Positions 11,925 to 22,784 are shown, counted from the first letter of the stretch. The stretch is 64,000 nt of DNA from Dendrolimus kikuchii (GCA_019925095.2 CM034392.1:9477887-9541886); one strand, 5' to 3'. The notes: generated from the letters alone by a model not told the origin. Numbers and translations: made by a program.

Positions 11925-12050
11925 TTTCTTCGAGGCCGGCAACACATTAGTAGTACTCCTGGTGTTGCAAAAGTCTATAGACAGCGGTGACCACCTTCCA
12001 CTGGGTGGATCATTTGCCTATTTGCCAGTTTATAACAACAAAAAGAACAA
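11925..12050 (+). repeat. LINE 3'-tail fragment (GCCGGCAACACATT)
   Basis: Starts ttcgaggccggcaacacatt, then tggtgttgcaaaagtctata and a degenerate cggtgaccaccttcc segment. A similar head (aagccggcaacacattgatc) is at 26385-26510. Relative of the ~300-bp repeat but with a different 5' side. Confidence 0.5.
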
Positions 12051-12214
12051 GGATACAGTTTCTGCTAAAATTGCTACGGAACTCTAAGTAACTAAAGTCT
12101 GGTTTGGTTAATCTCCCTTCTACTTTAACAGTAACTAAAATTGCTTTGGACGAAATTTAATGCTGATATTAGACGGATCAACCAAAATAAATCATTTTGT
12201 TTTTAATTACTGTA

Positions 12215-12360
12215 TAGGTTCGCGTTTGACTATCTCGCTCGATTTCGAGCGAGATGGTCAATGAGCTAAGATATGTACATATCTGGATATGTTCTAAGAT
12301 CCAGTACGCTTACCTAGAATGTACCTATTCACACGGGACTTGAAGCCATACAATTATACA
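12215..12360 (-). repeat. Jockey-type LINE 3'-UTR fragment
   Basis: In reverse orientation it carries the 'gtgaataggtacattctagg' type 3' UTR shared with 1591-1680. The terminal part contains a perfect hairpin: atctcgctcga (12232-12242), 2-nt loop, tcgagcgagat (12245-12255). Confidence 0.6.
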
Positions 12361-12439
12361 ATGTGGATCAATTGGGTTGATTCATAGAAAGACAGAAAAG
12401 ACCGTCTAGTATCGCCTAAAGATTTAATTTTTAAATAAA

Positions 12440-12540
12440 TACTTATATTAATTTTATTATATTAATTTAATTTAATTATATTAATTTACTTATATTAATT
12501 TAATTAATTATATTAATTTTTAATATTAATAGCTAAATAA
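12440..12540. repeat. (TTAATTTAATTATA)-type AT repeat
   Basis: Imperfect tandem array made only of A and T with the unit ttatattaatttaa repeated several times. Confidence 0.7.
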
Positions 12541-13969
12541 TTAATGGATAGTGAAACTCTAATTTAGATAAAAAAAGAAGTCTAATTACCGTTCTAAAAT
12601 ACGAACCAAAGAACTAACGAAAAAGACCAGTCCACAGGTATCTACATTCTATTTATAAATTGAAACGTGCTTATTAGAGAACCACGCCCATCATTTCTCG
12701 TATTTTTTGCAACATGTTATGGTAATAAGAAAGAACTTTTAGTTAACGCAGTGGCGCGTTGAAAATAACATATTGACTTTGTATATCTACAGCTTGAGGG
12801 TGGCCAGATGTCTGACCTTTGGTAAACATTATTAATATTTTGTTTTTATTTTCCTAATACTTCACTAAACAACAACACATCCATGCCCTGTTTTATTTCA
12901 TCTTCTTCCAATTATTTGGGGTCTTTTCCATCGTTACTCGTCCAATCTGATACACGTCCTCTGTCACACCACAAATCATCATGTTATTCTTCACATACCC
13001 CCTACTCCTAATACACAAATTTCTTATTCTAGCAAACTTCATTAGACTGTTGACTGTTTCCTATATCTTAACGACCGTTCATTTGCATTACTATCAGTTG
13101 GAATTTGACATAAGTTACATACGACTAATATCAAAATCCAACCGATGCTAAGGCAATTGAATGAATAGTAATGTATTATTAGAACCAGTTCTGAGACAGT
13201 AACATTACTTATACCTACTTAACCATTGGGCGCACGTGACACGTCTGTCGTTAGATTCGGACATAATACATAATAAATAGACTATTCTATTTTAAATATG
13301 ACTTCGCACATAGCTTCCTCAATTAATATCTAACTAATACCGCCACAATTTTTTATGGATCAAGAACAACAGATTATCTAGTGCCAAGACTTAAAAATCA
13401 GATACCGGTTTAAACAAGAAATAAAATAAACTTCAATAATATGAAAACTATAATTAAATCCATAGGAGAAAATATTATTTAAAATAAACGTAGACAAATA
13501 TTTATTCTTTACCAGCATTAATTCCAATATACATATAAAATTATAATACACATCTAAATATATATATGTAGATGTGCGTATAGGTATATCTGTATTACTT
13601 ATCTAAATTAATTTATTCACAAAAAAAAATAACACACGACATATTCACCTGTATATACATAACAAAAATAGAGTACAAGGTCATGTGTTAATGTTTGCTC
13701 ACTTGGTACTAGAAATGGAGAAAGGGTAGATGTAAAAATTCAAACTATCTCATATTTGTTAATTGGACATAAAGCGCAGACTTTAAGCATCTTCGTCAAA
13801 CCCTTTTGGGTTTTAAGATGTAGATATGTAAAAATGTATGTCTTTGTTTGAATAAATAAATTTAAAAAAAATGCGAACTTGGTGTCAAGAATTTGTCATG
13901 TCAGACACCGACTTCGAGATATTGTAGAAAGAAATCAGTTAAATATTTTTTCTTTTCCATTTAATAATA
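12541..13969. other. AT-rich DNA, nothing recognised
   Basis: No coding or repeat match. The 13820-13870 stretch (gaataaataaatttaaaaaa) looks like an A-rich retroelement or transcript end but has no identifiable body. Confidence 0.45.
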
Positions 13970-14275
13970 ATAACAGCCTATAAACATGCCGCTGTTAAGC
14001 TCGGGCCTCCCACTATTGGGGAACGGACAGTATACCCGCCAAGCTTATCCAAGGCGGCTAGGCAGGTTTGACACATCGGTTATCTCGATGATGTGCAGAT
14101 TTCATCACGATGTTTTTCTTCGCCGTTGTTAGCACATGGTAATTGTAACAATATGCGTATTAGGTCAGAAAACTGCCAAAGCGTTGCATGCGTTCTGGCC
14201 AGGATTCAAACCCGGGCCCTTAGAGTATGGGACGTGTGCGCTAGCCATTACGCTACCACGACTATTATATCTTTC
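13970..14275 (-). repeat. tRNA-derived SINE, reverse copy
   Basis: Reverse-oriented copy of the SINE at 16051-16375. On the minus strand it has an A-box-like gtggtagcgtaatggctag, a B-box-like gggtttgaatcct, and a shared body (gttttctgacctaatacgca, aacatcgtgatg, gataaccgatgtg, gggaggcccgagc). It forms an inverted pair with the 16051 copy on either side of the foldback region. Confidence 0.85.
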
Positions 14276-14787
14276 TTTTCCATAATTCATGTGATTTATG
14301 GAAATAAAACAATAGAGGAAATAATCGCATACTAAGTTCTCTTAGAAAGTCCCAATAGGTTCTAATAATAAGCTCTCACTGTGGCATCTTGGCTTCTAAA
14401 CCATGGCAACTTTGACAACGTGCCGCCACATGGCCAGCATATGGCGAGGAACGTGGCTAATTTCACCATTATAACCTAATAATGGGTGTATTGTAGCTAA
14501 AATAACAATTGTTACAGATTCACCAGTGTTAAATGCCTCATAATTTTTCGCTATACAAGTTTTGTATTAATAAATATGTCTTGGTAGTGCAATGTGTAAG
14601 GCACTGTATATCTAAGCCTAATCTGTATCAATTACTAGGTGTTAACAATGAATACTATAATAATACTCGGCTGAAAAACAGACATTGTATATTTACCGAT
14701 TTGACTGAAATTCGGTAAATATGTAATTTTAATACCGAGGATGGACAGGGGATACTTTCCATCCCGGAAAATGGGATATATTTGGGG

Positions 14788-14905
14788 ATAGATGGTCGAT
14801 TTGGTCGATGTGGTCGATTTGGTCCATTTGGTCGATTTGGTCGATTTAGTCCATTTGGTTGATTTGGTCGATTTCGTCGATTACGTCGATTTGGTCATTT
14901 TGGTG
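14788..14905 (+). repeat. (TTTGGTCGA)n 9-bp minisatellite
   Basis: About 13 imperfect units of tttggtcga with variants tttggtcca, tttagtcca, tttcgtcga and ttacgtcga. The base period is exactly 9. Confidence 0.9.
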
Positions 14906-14920
14906 TACTTACATATGTAG

Positions 14921-15316
14921 TTTTAATACTGAAAATTGGCATAGATACTTTTCATCCGGGAGATAGGATAGTTTGCGATATAAAATAAAGTGAATGTTCC
15001 AGGGCAAATAGCAGTAACATAAAACTTTAATACAATGTAATCTGTATTGTAACCTCTTCACATAAGTGGCACGCACTAGAGGTTGACTCGCGGGTTAAAC
15101 TCTAGTTATATTATATATTTCTAGAGTTTACCCCGCGGCTCTGCCGCGGGTCAATCTTTAGTGCATACCTCTTGTTTAAAGAGGAGGCGTTAATACAGGT
15201 TACATTTTATTATTATATTTTAATGTCGGTGCTATTTTCCCTCGAAAGATTTACTTCAATTTATATCGGAAACTATCCCATCTCCCGGATGAAAAGTAGC
15301 TATGTCCGTTTTCGGT
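14921..15316. repeat. Long palindrome, ~185-bp arms
   Basis: Left arm landmarks: acttttcatccgggagatag, tagtttgcgatataaa, gggttaaactctag. Right arm read in reverse complement: acttttcatccgggagatgg, tagtttccgatataaa, ggggtaaactctag. Loop: 15106-15120, all A/T. The right arm adds its own small hairpin ccgcggctctgccgcgg (15133-15149). Confidence 0.85.
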
Positions 15317-15481
15317 ATTCAGACAGACAGATCGAGTTAGTATCGCATTTTTTTTATAGATTATATTTTTATATCTATAAACTTGAGATATGATTGGTCT
15401 CCCATACAAACTTTAATCCCCTATTTCAACCCGTTCTAGTTTTATTTATATATCCCCGTCTATCTCTCTGTAAACTACACA

Positions 15482-15850
15482 AACGACCAAAACTACCACA
15501 ACTGCCAAAACTATCAAAACTACCATAGCTATAAAAGCTAACAAAACTACTAAAACTACCAAAACTAAAACCACCTAAACTACTAAAACTATCAAAACAA
15601 CCAAAACTACCACTACTACCAAAACAACGGGAACTATCAAAATGAAATGAAATAAAATTTATTAGCATGTAAGTAAGTAGTACAGGGTACATATAAATTG
15701 ACTAAAATACAGAGAATAGTACAAATGGCGTCCCAAAGAAAACTCTGTTTCCCGTGCTAGGTCTCCATAGAGCCTGTGTGGCGGGCCACAGTAACTACCA
15801 AAACTACCTAAACTACCAATCAAATTACCAAAACTAGCTAAACGACCAAA
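15482..15850 (-). repeat. (AGTTTTGGT)n 9-bp minisatellite, interrupted
   Basis: On the plus strand ccaaaactaccaaaacta-type units run at 15482-15640 and resume at 15790-15850 after a 148-bp repeat insertion. Its minus-strand reading gives a Ser/Gly/Phe-rich frame of 88 codons that is only the translation of the tandem repeat. Confidence 0.85.
15645..15792. repeat. Short dispersed repeat inserted in minisatellite
   Basis: Same family as 4235-4393: aatgaaatgaaataaaattt head, agcatgtaagtaagtagtac middle, tgctaggtctccatagagcc and gtgtggcgggccac tail. It sits between two blocks of the ACCAAAACT minisatellite, so it inserted after the array formed. Confidence 0.65.
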
Positions 15851-16050
15851 ATGTCCAAATTGAGCAAAATAAATAAAATAGCAAACTCGGAATAAAAATT
15901 ATATAAGTATATATACCGAATTTCAGCCAAATCGCTCCAGTACTTTTCCGTGAATACGAAACAGACTGACAGACAGAGTTAATTTTGCATTTATAATATT
16001 TATTAAAATTAATAGGGATTATATTATGAAAATGAATGATGAAATGAATA

Positions 16051-16375
16051 AGTAGTCGTGGTAGCGTAATGGCTAGTGCACGCGTCCCAAACTCAAAGGG
16101 CGCGGGTTCGATCCTGGCCGCAACGCATGCACCACTTAGTCAGTTTTCTGATCTAATGTGCATATTGTTACAATTACCACGTGCTAATAACGGTGAAGGA
16201 AAACATCGTGATGCAACCTGCACATCGAGATAACCGATGTGCCAAACCTGCCAAGCCGCCTTGGACAAGCGTGACGGGTATACGTCCGTTCCCCCTATAA
16301 TGGGAGGCCCGAGCCCAGCAGTGGGACATTTATGGGCTGATATTATATATTATTATATTATGAAATTGTAAAAAT
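16051..16375 (+). repeat. tRNA-derived SINE
   Basis: Starts tagtcgtggtagcgtaatgg. A-box-like segment at 16058-16078 and B-box-like gggttcgatcctgg at about 16104-16117 show a tRNA-related head. The body continues with gcaccacttagtcagttttc and ends gcccagcagtgggacattta then an AT tail. Other copies: 13970-14275 (reverse), 27563-27775, a 3' part at 61795-61915, and an A-box scrap at 37346-37378. It is too long and lacks a cloverleaf to be a working tRNA gene. Confidence 0.85.
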
Positions 16376-17164
16376 TCCGTCTCTGTACATTAAAGCTTTT
16401 AAAACAAACTAGAACAGCCTATATGAATGATGGTGAACACGATGCATTTTTTAGATTTCTTGTTTGTTTGACAAACAGACAAACCGACAGCTCGGGATTT
16501 ACATGAAAACGTACACAATTCACGTAAAACCATGTAAAAATCCATTACTCCGCTGGAAATAACCTTCGATTCTTAATATGCATTCGCAAAGTAACTGTAT
16601 CTAACCTTGTTACCTGTCCAATACGGACGAAGTCACGAACAAATGTTAGCATACCTATACAATAAATAAACCGATTCTTGTCATTCAAATATCTTGCCTA
16701 ATCGTTTTTTGTCACGAACCATGTGTTAAGTAACTATATTTTCTCTACAAAATATATGCTCATTAATGTTAATTAAAAAAATATTTAAATATAAAAATCG
16801 GTCACGTGTCAGAACACTATAAAGAGTTCCGTAGAATTGCCCAACTTTCACTATTTTTGTTATTTGGTTACAAAACCCAAAAAAGCATTCAGTTGAACCA
16901 TTTAACTGAATTTACCCTATATCACAAATCACTACTCAACGGATCCTCAAACCGCTTTTGTAAAGTATTCCACTTCGTAATTCCATAATTTCAAGGGTGG
17001 AGACTTTTTACGATTTTAGAAATGAATAGCTCACCAATTATTACTGACTTAAATAGTCATTCAAAATTCAAATGTTTCTGTTCAAATTCAAACTAATTTT
17101 AAGAACATTTTTCACAGATTATACACACACATCTTACTATTTTATGCTCGCAACGTATTATATA
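16376..17164. other. AT-rich DNA, nothing recognised
   Basis: No coding or repeat assignment made. Short repeat-tail-like words (gacaaacagacaaaccgaca) occur near 16470-16490. Confidence 0.4.
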
Positions 17165-17485
17165 TAGTTACTAAGATGCGCCCGCGACTTCGTCCACGCT
17201 TGACTTGAAATTTCCGCGGGATTCCTGGGACACAAAGTACCGCAGCATTTAAAAAGAATGTAAGCTATCGTTTTAGTGAAAACTGTGACGAAATAAGCTA
17301 ATATTAATGCACCCGACTAACTTCAAACCTCTCCCGGGAAAGATCCCGCGGCATTTCCAGGATAAAAATATCACACATTTTATTACATTAAATTTGCTAT
17401 CGATCAGTAAAAAAATCACATTAGAATTAGATTTTTTTTATCTGGCCATTTTAAATCATTCCACGTAACACGTCTAACTAAAACC
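17165..17485 (+). repeat. Dispersed CCCGCGACTTCG-type repeat
   Basis: Carries cgcccgcgacttcgtccacg, cttgacttgaaatttccgcg, ataagctaatattaatgcac and tttgctatcgatcagtaaaa in family order. The distal half is missing. Confidence 0.8.
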
Positions 17486-18211
17486 CATTTGTATTCTATC
17501 CTATTTCGGGTTGCAATGGTGCCAACAAATAGTATAGGTACATAACACAGTAAGGAGTAAAGCGACAGGTGATGGAATGTAAAAAGAACCATGAACTTTA
17601 ATCAGTATTCGATTGGTAAGACCTTCTGCATAAAACCCATTTACTTTATTTTGATGATCTATCTCACTTTTTAGTATATTAATTAAACATCGTTATGATT
17701 TTTATTGACCATTCTCATACCCTATATAATATACGACTACAAATAAAATAAAAACAGCCTTTATGACTTGATCACGCTTAATAATTCTTTAGTTATTATA
17801 CATAATTATATTTATTTTTTCAAGTTTCTCCATTTCTGAATGTAGGCCTCCTCCAGCTTTTGCTATATAATTTTGCTATGCGCGGTCCTTGTCCAAATTC
17901 ACCGACCGAAGCAAAATTCCTTTCGCTTTATAATGGGCCTTCGACGACCACTTTTCTGATCTCTAAGGTACCAAAACAGACAGATACGTCTTTACACACT
18001 GAAAAAAATCATCTTTCAGTTACGTTTATGGGGTGGGGTCACTCTGGATTTTTATTTCACAATAGGTGTCCATCTGTATAACTCTCCTGTTAAATTTTGT
18101 CTACATCATTTTTCTTTTTAATTTGTCAGAAAAATTGCTGATACATAACATAAATAGACGGACAGACGAGCAGGACGGTTAATTTTTGCCAAAATGTTTA
18201 CAGAATCTTAC
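17486..18211. other. Unassigned DNA
   Basis: Nothing recognised apart from the left target-site copy (18212 onward) of the next feature. Confidence 0.4.
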
Positions 18212-18345
18212 AACATCTTCAAACTCCCGGGCTTGAGCGCTTTCGCTTCGCGAAGGCACTTGCCCCAAAAACCCCGGTAAAGTTGTAAGGTCTTCGGACC
18301 AACAACACAAAGTCAAGTCCAAGAAAAAAAAAAACATCTTCAAAC
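18212..18345 (+). mobile_element. 108-bp LINE tail with perfect 13-bp TSD
   Basis: The word aacatcttcaaac occurs at 18212-18224 and again at 18333-18345. Between them lie 108 bp that are GC-richer than the flanks (tcccgggcttgagcgctttc ... ) and end in a run of A. A short body, an A tail and a perfect duplication are the signature of a severely 5'-truncated target-primed insertion. The parent LINE is not identified. Confidence 0.85.
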
Positions 18346-18994
18346 ATGTCTCTTAGTATCACTTTTAAATTAAATATCAATATTCATTTATTCAAATAAG
18401 TTTACACCATTCAATATATGTAATATATTATTAGAAAAACATGATTTACATTTTAAGTCTAATTGTATGGTTTATTAGCCAATTCATAGTAAATTGATAG
18501 ATCAAGAAATATTCCAAGTGGGCCTTTCGGGTCATGTTCTAATTTATACGAAAAACACTCAAAGGAATCTCGGGCCCGATTCTGACGAAAACTCTAGTGG
18601 TATTATTAGATTTTTGAAAAATCAATTGCCTCTGTCAGGAATCGAATCGGTGATTTTGAAAAAAAAAACACATATTGTATATTATTTATTCCATTCATAG
18701 TGTAACTTACATACATAATATCACGCCTGTTTCCCATGGAAGTAGGCAGAGACTATGGACCTCCACTTGTGACGATCCTAACAAAAAAACATGCACGTTT
18801 ATTTGAGATGCTTTTTAGTGTAGCTTGTATCAGTTTAGAATTTAGTGTATCAATTATTTCGAAGCTGATTTTGAACAAAATGCTCTAATATTTTCCTTAC
18901 ATTAGTTTATCATTCATAGATCAATCATGTATTATAAGGTATGCTCGTATAATCTATAAGGCTACGACGGTTTGTAAAACCGATATTGGATTCA

Positions 18995-19140
18995 TTTCTT
19001 CCTGTTTTTCAATTTAGATGAATCCGCCAAAGTGATCTATATAAACATAAATTTGAATCAAGCAATATAATTGGATATCGTCGGCTCCTTTCGACCAAAT
19101 TGATTCAATTTGGCTGATCCGTCTAGTATCAGCATACAAT
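18995..19140 (-). repeat. Unclassified repeat, TAGACGGATCA family
   Basis: In reverse orientation it reads gctgatactagacggatcag ... ttatgtttatatagatcact ... ggattcatctaaattg, matching 8921-9075 and 42470-42620. It overlaps the 3' part of an open minus-strand frame of up to 180 codons (19014-19556), whose remaining part I do not recognise. Confidence 0.55.
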
Positions 19141-19622
19141 TCAACAACTCTATTACCAATTGAACGATTGGGCACCTTATAGTTTTCAAGATTACAAAGT
19201 AACATCATCACTGAGTAATCTTGAAAATTATCGCTGAGGAATGTAACAACTTCGTTGCTATTGCTTAATGCTAAAAATAGACTAAAATAGTAAATATTAT
19301 ACCCCTCGTGTCTCTGTGAACCAGGAATAGCAGAGACTTCCACCCCTACACTCCCTCTTTGACTGCTCCCTTTTCGCTTGTGCACGTTACGATTTAGCGA
19401 GTGCTCTTCGGATTGATATCGCGAGACGAAATATTCAGGAATTGCCAGTAGCGAATTTACCAATAGGCTGAGTAGGGTGAAGCCTGAGGCCGCATATCTT
19501 GGAGGAGCGGAAACATCTGGGCCCCAATCCATACCTAAGTGATCCTGATTAATCACATGAAGTCACATTCTACATTAAAAAAATATCCTATTTCTATTAC
19601 TTATTCTTTTTATTTTATTTTT

Positions 19623-19935
19623 TATTGCTGGAGTTCAGCAGACAAGCAGTCCCAGCAGCCCACTTCATGGAAAGCGGTTACCATCGCCTATGGACATTTG
19701 CAACACCAAAGGTGCTACAAATGCGCTGCTGCTCTCTTAAGGGAAACTGGAACCTGGTCACTAATGCCGGAACACAACACAAGGTTGTTATGGCGGCATA
19801 CTCTAGACCAGGGGTGGTCGCCATCCAGTCGAGCAAATACCCTACCACCTGGCTGTGGGTTGTTTTGTCGCCTCTTACGACAGGCCGCCCGGCCGCAGGA
19901 AATTGTATTCTTTCTCCGTTCCTGCACGGATAAAA
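19623..19935 (-). repeat. ~300-bp GTAAGAGGCGACAAAAC repeat, full length
   Basis: The most complete copy in the window. Plus strand from attgctggagttcagcagac through gcctatggacatttgcaaca and ccaccacctgg-type sequence to tcgcctcttacgacaggccg, gcaggaaattgtattctttc and gttcctgcacggat. In sense direction it ends at the pyrimidine-to-AATAAA side near 19623. Confidence 0.85.
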
Positions 19936-20946
19936 ACCCACCCCATATTCAACCCACAGCAATCATTTTATTTTTCATTATTATTTAATCTCAAATTTGC
20001 ATTTGGTCACGGCAGGAATAAACACATCGATCTCCCAATCTACAAATTACGGGAAAAGAAGGTTTAATAGGACGATAGTAGGTACACAAATCATAAAGTT
20101 TCACTTTCATTGTGAAAAAAATGTATATAATTAATATGATTGTGGTGAACTAGGGTATCGATTTGTACAGTTCGTTGGCATGGCGGCTGCAAAATTTTTC
20201 ATCGCAATTGGTCCAGGGGTTTTGGAGGAGTTATTTATTTATTTATTTTACCGTAAGCGACATTTGTACCTAATTATATTTTTTATTGTAAAATGTATTT
20301 TAAAGTATTATTTTGTTTTAAGAGTTTCAGTTTTTGATTTAGTGGGGTCTAATCTTACTAAAACTGAAATTCTTCAAACAAAATAATAGTTAAAAATATC
20401 TTTTGCAACAAAAAATATATTTAGATCCAAATATCGCTTACAATAAAATGGCGTTAAACACGTTGTACGAAAATACTAATTCGCTGGTAAAAATACTATC
20501 CAGCCTTCTGATCACGATTGGCAGCAAAAAGTTTCCTGAAAATTTCTTTAAATTACCCTATATACATATTATCGGACTTGTTTCCCATAGGGGCAGGTAG
20601 ACTATGGATTAAGGACTATGGATATCCACTTGATACAATCTTGACATACATATTTTGTTTCATCTACATTAATTAATCTCTTATGAATACGAGGAACGAA
20701 AATAACTGATTAGTTAAACAAATAACTACTACCCTAATAAAATCAGGCGTTAAATCCATATCTAAATCTCAACAAACATCATCACGTGTACGTCACATAT
20801 GAAACGTCAAGAATTTTTTTTTCGGTAGCAATTTACCAGCCAGTATACGTTTTGTCACTGATGATAGTAGATATAACTTTAAGTAATTATAGTTAACTCG
20901 ATTTTATGTAAATTAAATAATGATTTAATGAAATGTAATTTAAAAG
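19936..20946. other. AT-rich DNA, nothing recognised
   Basis: No feature assigned. It ends in the TA dinucleotide (20947-20948) used as target by the mariner. Confidence 0.45.
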
Positions 20947-20948
20947 TA

Positions 20949-20980
20949 TTAGGTCTTTACATATGAAATTGGCGTTTTGT
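20949..20980 (+). repeat. Mariner left terminal inverted repeat
   Basis: 32 bp beginning ttaggtctttacatatgaaa, immediately after target TA. Confidence 0.9.
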
Positions 20981-21026
20981 AAGGGAGATACATAAAGTCG
21001 ATTTTTTTTAAATATAATATATTTAT

Positions 21027-22041
21027 TTAATCAAAGTACGTACCATAGCTATCTACGCACTTCTGCCATCTCATAGGTAGTTCATTGATCCCTTTACTAA
21101 AAAAAACCATTCGGACAGGAATCAATAAAATCTTTGAAGGCGCTTTGGACTGCTCATGGGAGTTGAATTTTTTCCCTTCCGTTATCCAAATTTCGAAAAA
21201 AATGGTAACCTGTTGGAGCAAGGTCCGGGGAGTACGGTGGATGTCTTAGACATTCCAATTGAAGCTCCTCTAATTTGGTAGCCGTCTGTTGTGCAGTGTG
21301 TGGTGTAGCGTAGTCCTGAAGCAGCAGTGGCCTAGAGCGATTGACCAGCCTCGTTTGTTTAGCAGCTAGCTTTTCCAACATGGTTTGCAGTTGCTGACAA
21401 TAGACATCCGCCGTAATCGTCTGGCCAGATTTAAGAAAGCTGTAGTGAACGACACCGGCACTAGTCCACCAAACGCTCACAAGTAATTTTTTTTGAGTCA
21501 ATTTTCGCTTGGGGCAGGATTTGGCTGGTTCGCCAGGGTTCAGCCATTGCGATGAGCGTTTCCGATTATCATACAGGATCCACTTTTCATCACAGGTAAT
21601 GATTCGATTTAAAATCCCTTCATTATTGTGCCGGTTGAGTAATGAAACGCAGCAGTCGACGCGCGTTTGTCGGTTTGCTGCACTCAATTCATGAGGTATC
21701 CACCTTTCAAGCTTGTTCACCTTCCCAATTTGCTTCAAGTGGATTAAAACAGTTTTATCACTAACACCGCAACCTGCAGCTATCTCGGACGTGGTTTGCG
21801 ATGGATCCGCTTCCACAATAGCCTTCAATCCTGCATTATCAATTTTGGTCTCCAGCCGTCCACGGGGCTTGTTCTGCAGTTCGAAATTGCCAGAACGAAA
21901 ACGTTGGAACCAAAAACGCACTGTGTTTTCTTTTGCGACACCGCCGCCATACACATTATTAATCCTTCGAGCTGTTTCGGCAGCACTGGTGCCACGATGG
22001 AACTCGTACTCGTAAATAATGTGATATTTCAAGTTTTCCAT
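21027..22041 (-). pseudogene. Mariner transposase pseudogene
   Basis: The element's cut-and-paste transposase would act in the nucleus on the 32-bp ends. Start chosen at 22041 (MENLKYHIIYEYEFHRGTSA), the usual mariner start; the frame is also open for 22 codons upstream. N-terminal helix-turn-helix region (residues ~1-110) with the WFQRFRSGNFEL segment is intact. Catalytic region: first Asp in IITCDEKWILYDN, second in LLQDYATPHTA. The third Asp of the D,D34D triad is Gly here (SPDLAPTGYHFF), which should abolish catalysis. The frame then breaks near 21190; the C-terminus (GKKFNS ... FFSKGINELPMRWQKCVDS, ending near 21027) continues in another frame. Both lesions make the gene inactive. Confidence 0.93.
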
Positions 22042-22197
22042 TTTATAAACTGAGTGACTCAAAGAAAAAACCAAAATAGGAAAAAACAAATGAATTACGG
22101 TTTTCAAAACATAAAAGCATAAGTAAATAGCTGTATAAATTTGAAATTGAAATTCCTAACCAAAGAGGAGATATTTGTGATCAAAGTGGCCAGTACG

Positions 22198-22229
22198 ACA
22201 AAACTCCAACTTCATATATAAGGACCTAA
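22198..22229 (-). repeat. Mariner right terminal inverted repeat
   Basis: Plus strand acaaaactccaacttcatat... ending aggacctaa, followed by target TA. A few mismatches to the left repeat. Confidence 0.9.
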
Positions 22230-22231
22230 TA

Positions 22232-22784
22232 TATTGGTGTGTGGTGTTATAAAAAAATTTGATAATTTTTTTATTACAATTTCTGCCGCGATTTGTTAGT
22301 GGCTGTGAAAAACGTTTAAAAAAAATCTGGCTTAAAGGCCTAGTTGCCAAGCCATAAATATAACCGTTTCCCATGGACGAAAATTGTTGTTTGCATCCCT
22401 GTGGTTAGGCGACTCCAAGCGTACTTTCAGAATATGAGAAATGAAAAAGTTATTTTAAGCCTTTTATATAAGATGCAGGCTGCATAGTTAACACAGTATA
22501 TTTCACTAATGTTTTAGATGTAATATAATAAAGTTAATGGTGTTTCTGGTTTCATAAAATATCTATGTTAATATTCGAAAAACGATTCGAACCGGTCTGT
22601 TTTATTATCGTGATTAAATTAGATACATTAATAATGTATGAATTGTTTATTTATTTTAGTTTCTCGCTATATTTTATATAAAATTCACGGATGTTATTAG
22701 TTTTTGAGAGACTCCACTTTTTATAGCCAATACACGTGAGACAAGTAAACTAGATTTATCGCAGTTAAATCGCTTTGAAGTGGG
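22232..22784. other. AT-rich DNA, nothing recognised
   Basis: No coding or repeat assignment. Confidence 0.45.

Larger units (their letters stand above)
14690..15945. mobile_element. Foldback-type element with inverted minisatellites
   Basis: A compound inverted repeat. The core is a palindrome (14921-15105 against 15121-15316, 15-bp AT loop). Outside it lie 9-bp minisatellites in opposite orientation: (TTTGGTCGA)n on the left and (ACCAAAACT)n on the right. Outermost, gatttgactgaaattcggta (14698-14717) pairs with the complement of 15914-15933 with one mismatch. The right minisatellite is interrupted by a 148-bp repeat at 15645-15792. The layout recalls Drosophila FB elements, but no transposase or clear duplication was found; it could also be two head-to-head copies of one repeat. 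Confidence 0.55.
20949..22229 (-). mobile_element. Full-length but dead mariner element
   Basis: A 1281-bp element flanked by TA on both sides (20947-20948 and 22230-22231). The left terminal repeat ttaggtctttacatatgaaa... (20949-20980) matches the reverse complement of 22198-22229 at most positions over 32 bp. Terminal sequence and length resemble the cecropia-type mariners of Lepidoptera, from memory. It contains one transposase pseudogene on the minus strand. Confidence 0.93.

Noticed and set aside
14788..14905. CRISPR-like or regulatory array
   Set aside because: The period is 9 bp with no unique spacers, and the context is eukaryotic.
15426..15692. Ser/Gly/Phe-rich 88-codon frame as a secreted or cuticle-type protein
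   Set aside because: It is the translation of a 9-bp minisatellite plus an inserted repeat; any 9-bp array gives such a tripeptide pattern.
16051..16125. Functional tRNA gene
   Set aside because: A- and B-box-like segments exist, but the sequence continues into a shared ~250-bp body and no full cloverleaf with a paired acceptor stem could be drawn; other copies show it is a SINE. The same applies to 48680-48750.
19014..19556. Open minus-strand frame of up to 180 codons as a host gene
   Set aside because: The 3' third lies in a repeat found at three other places, there is no domain, and the first true ATG is internal. Kept only as an unexplained open frame.
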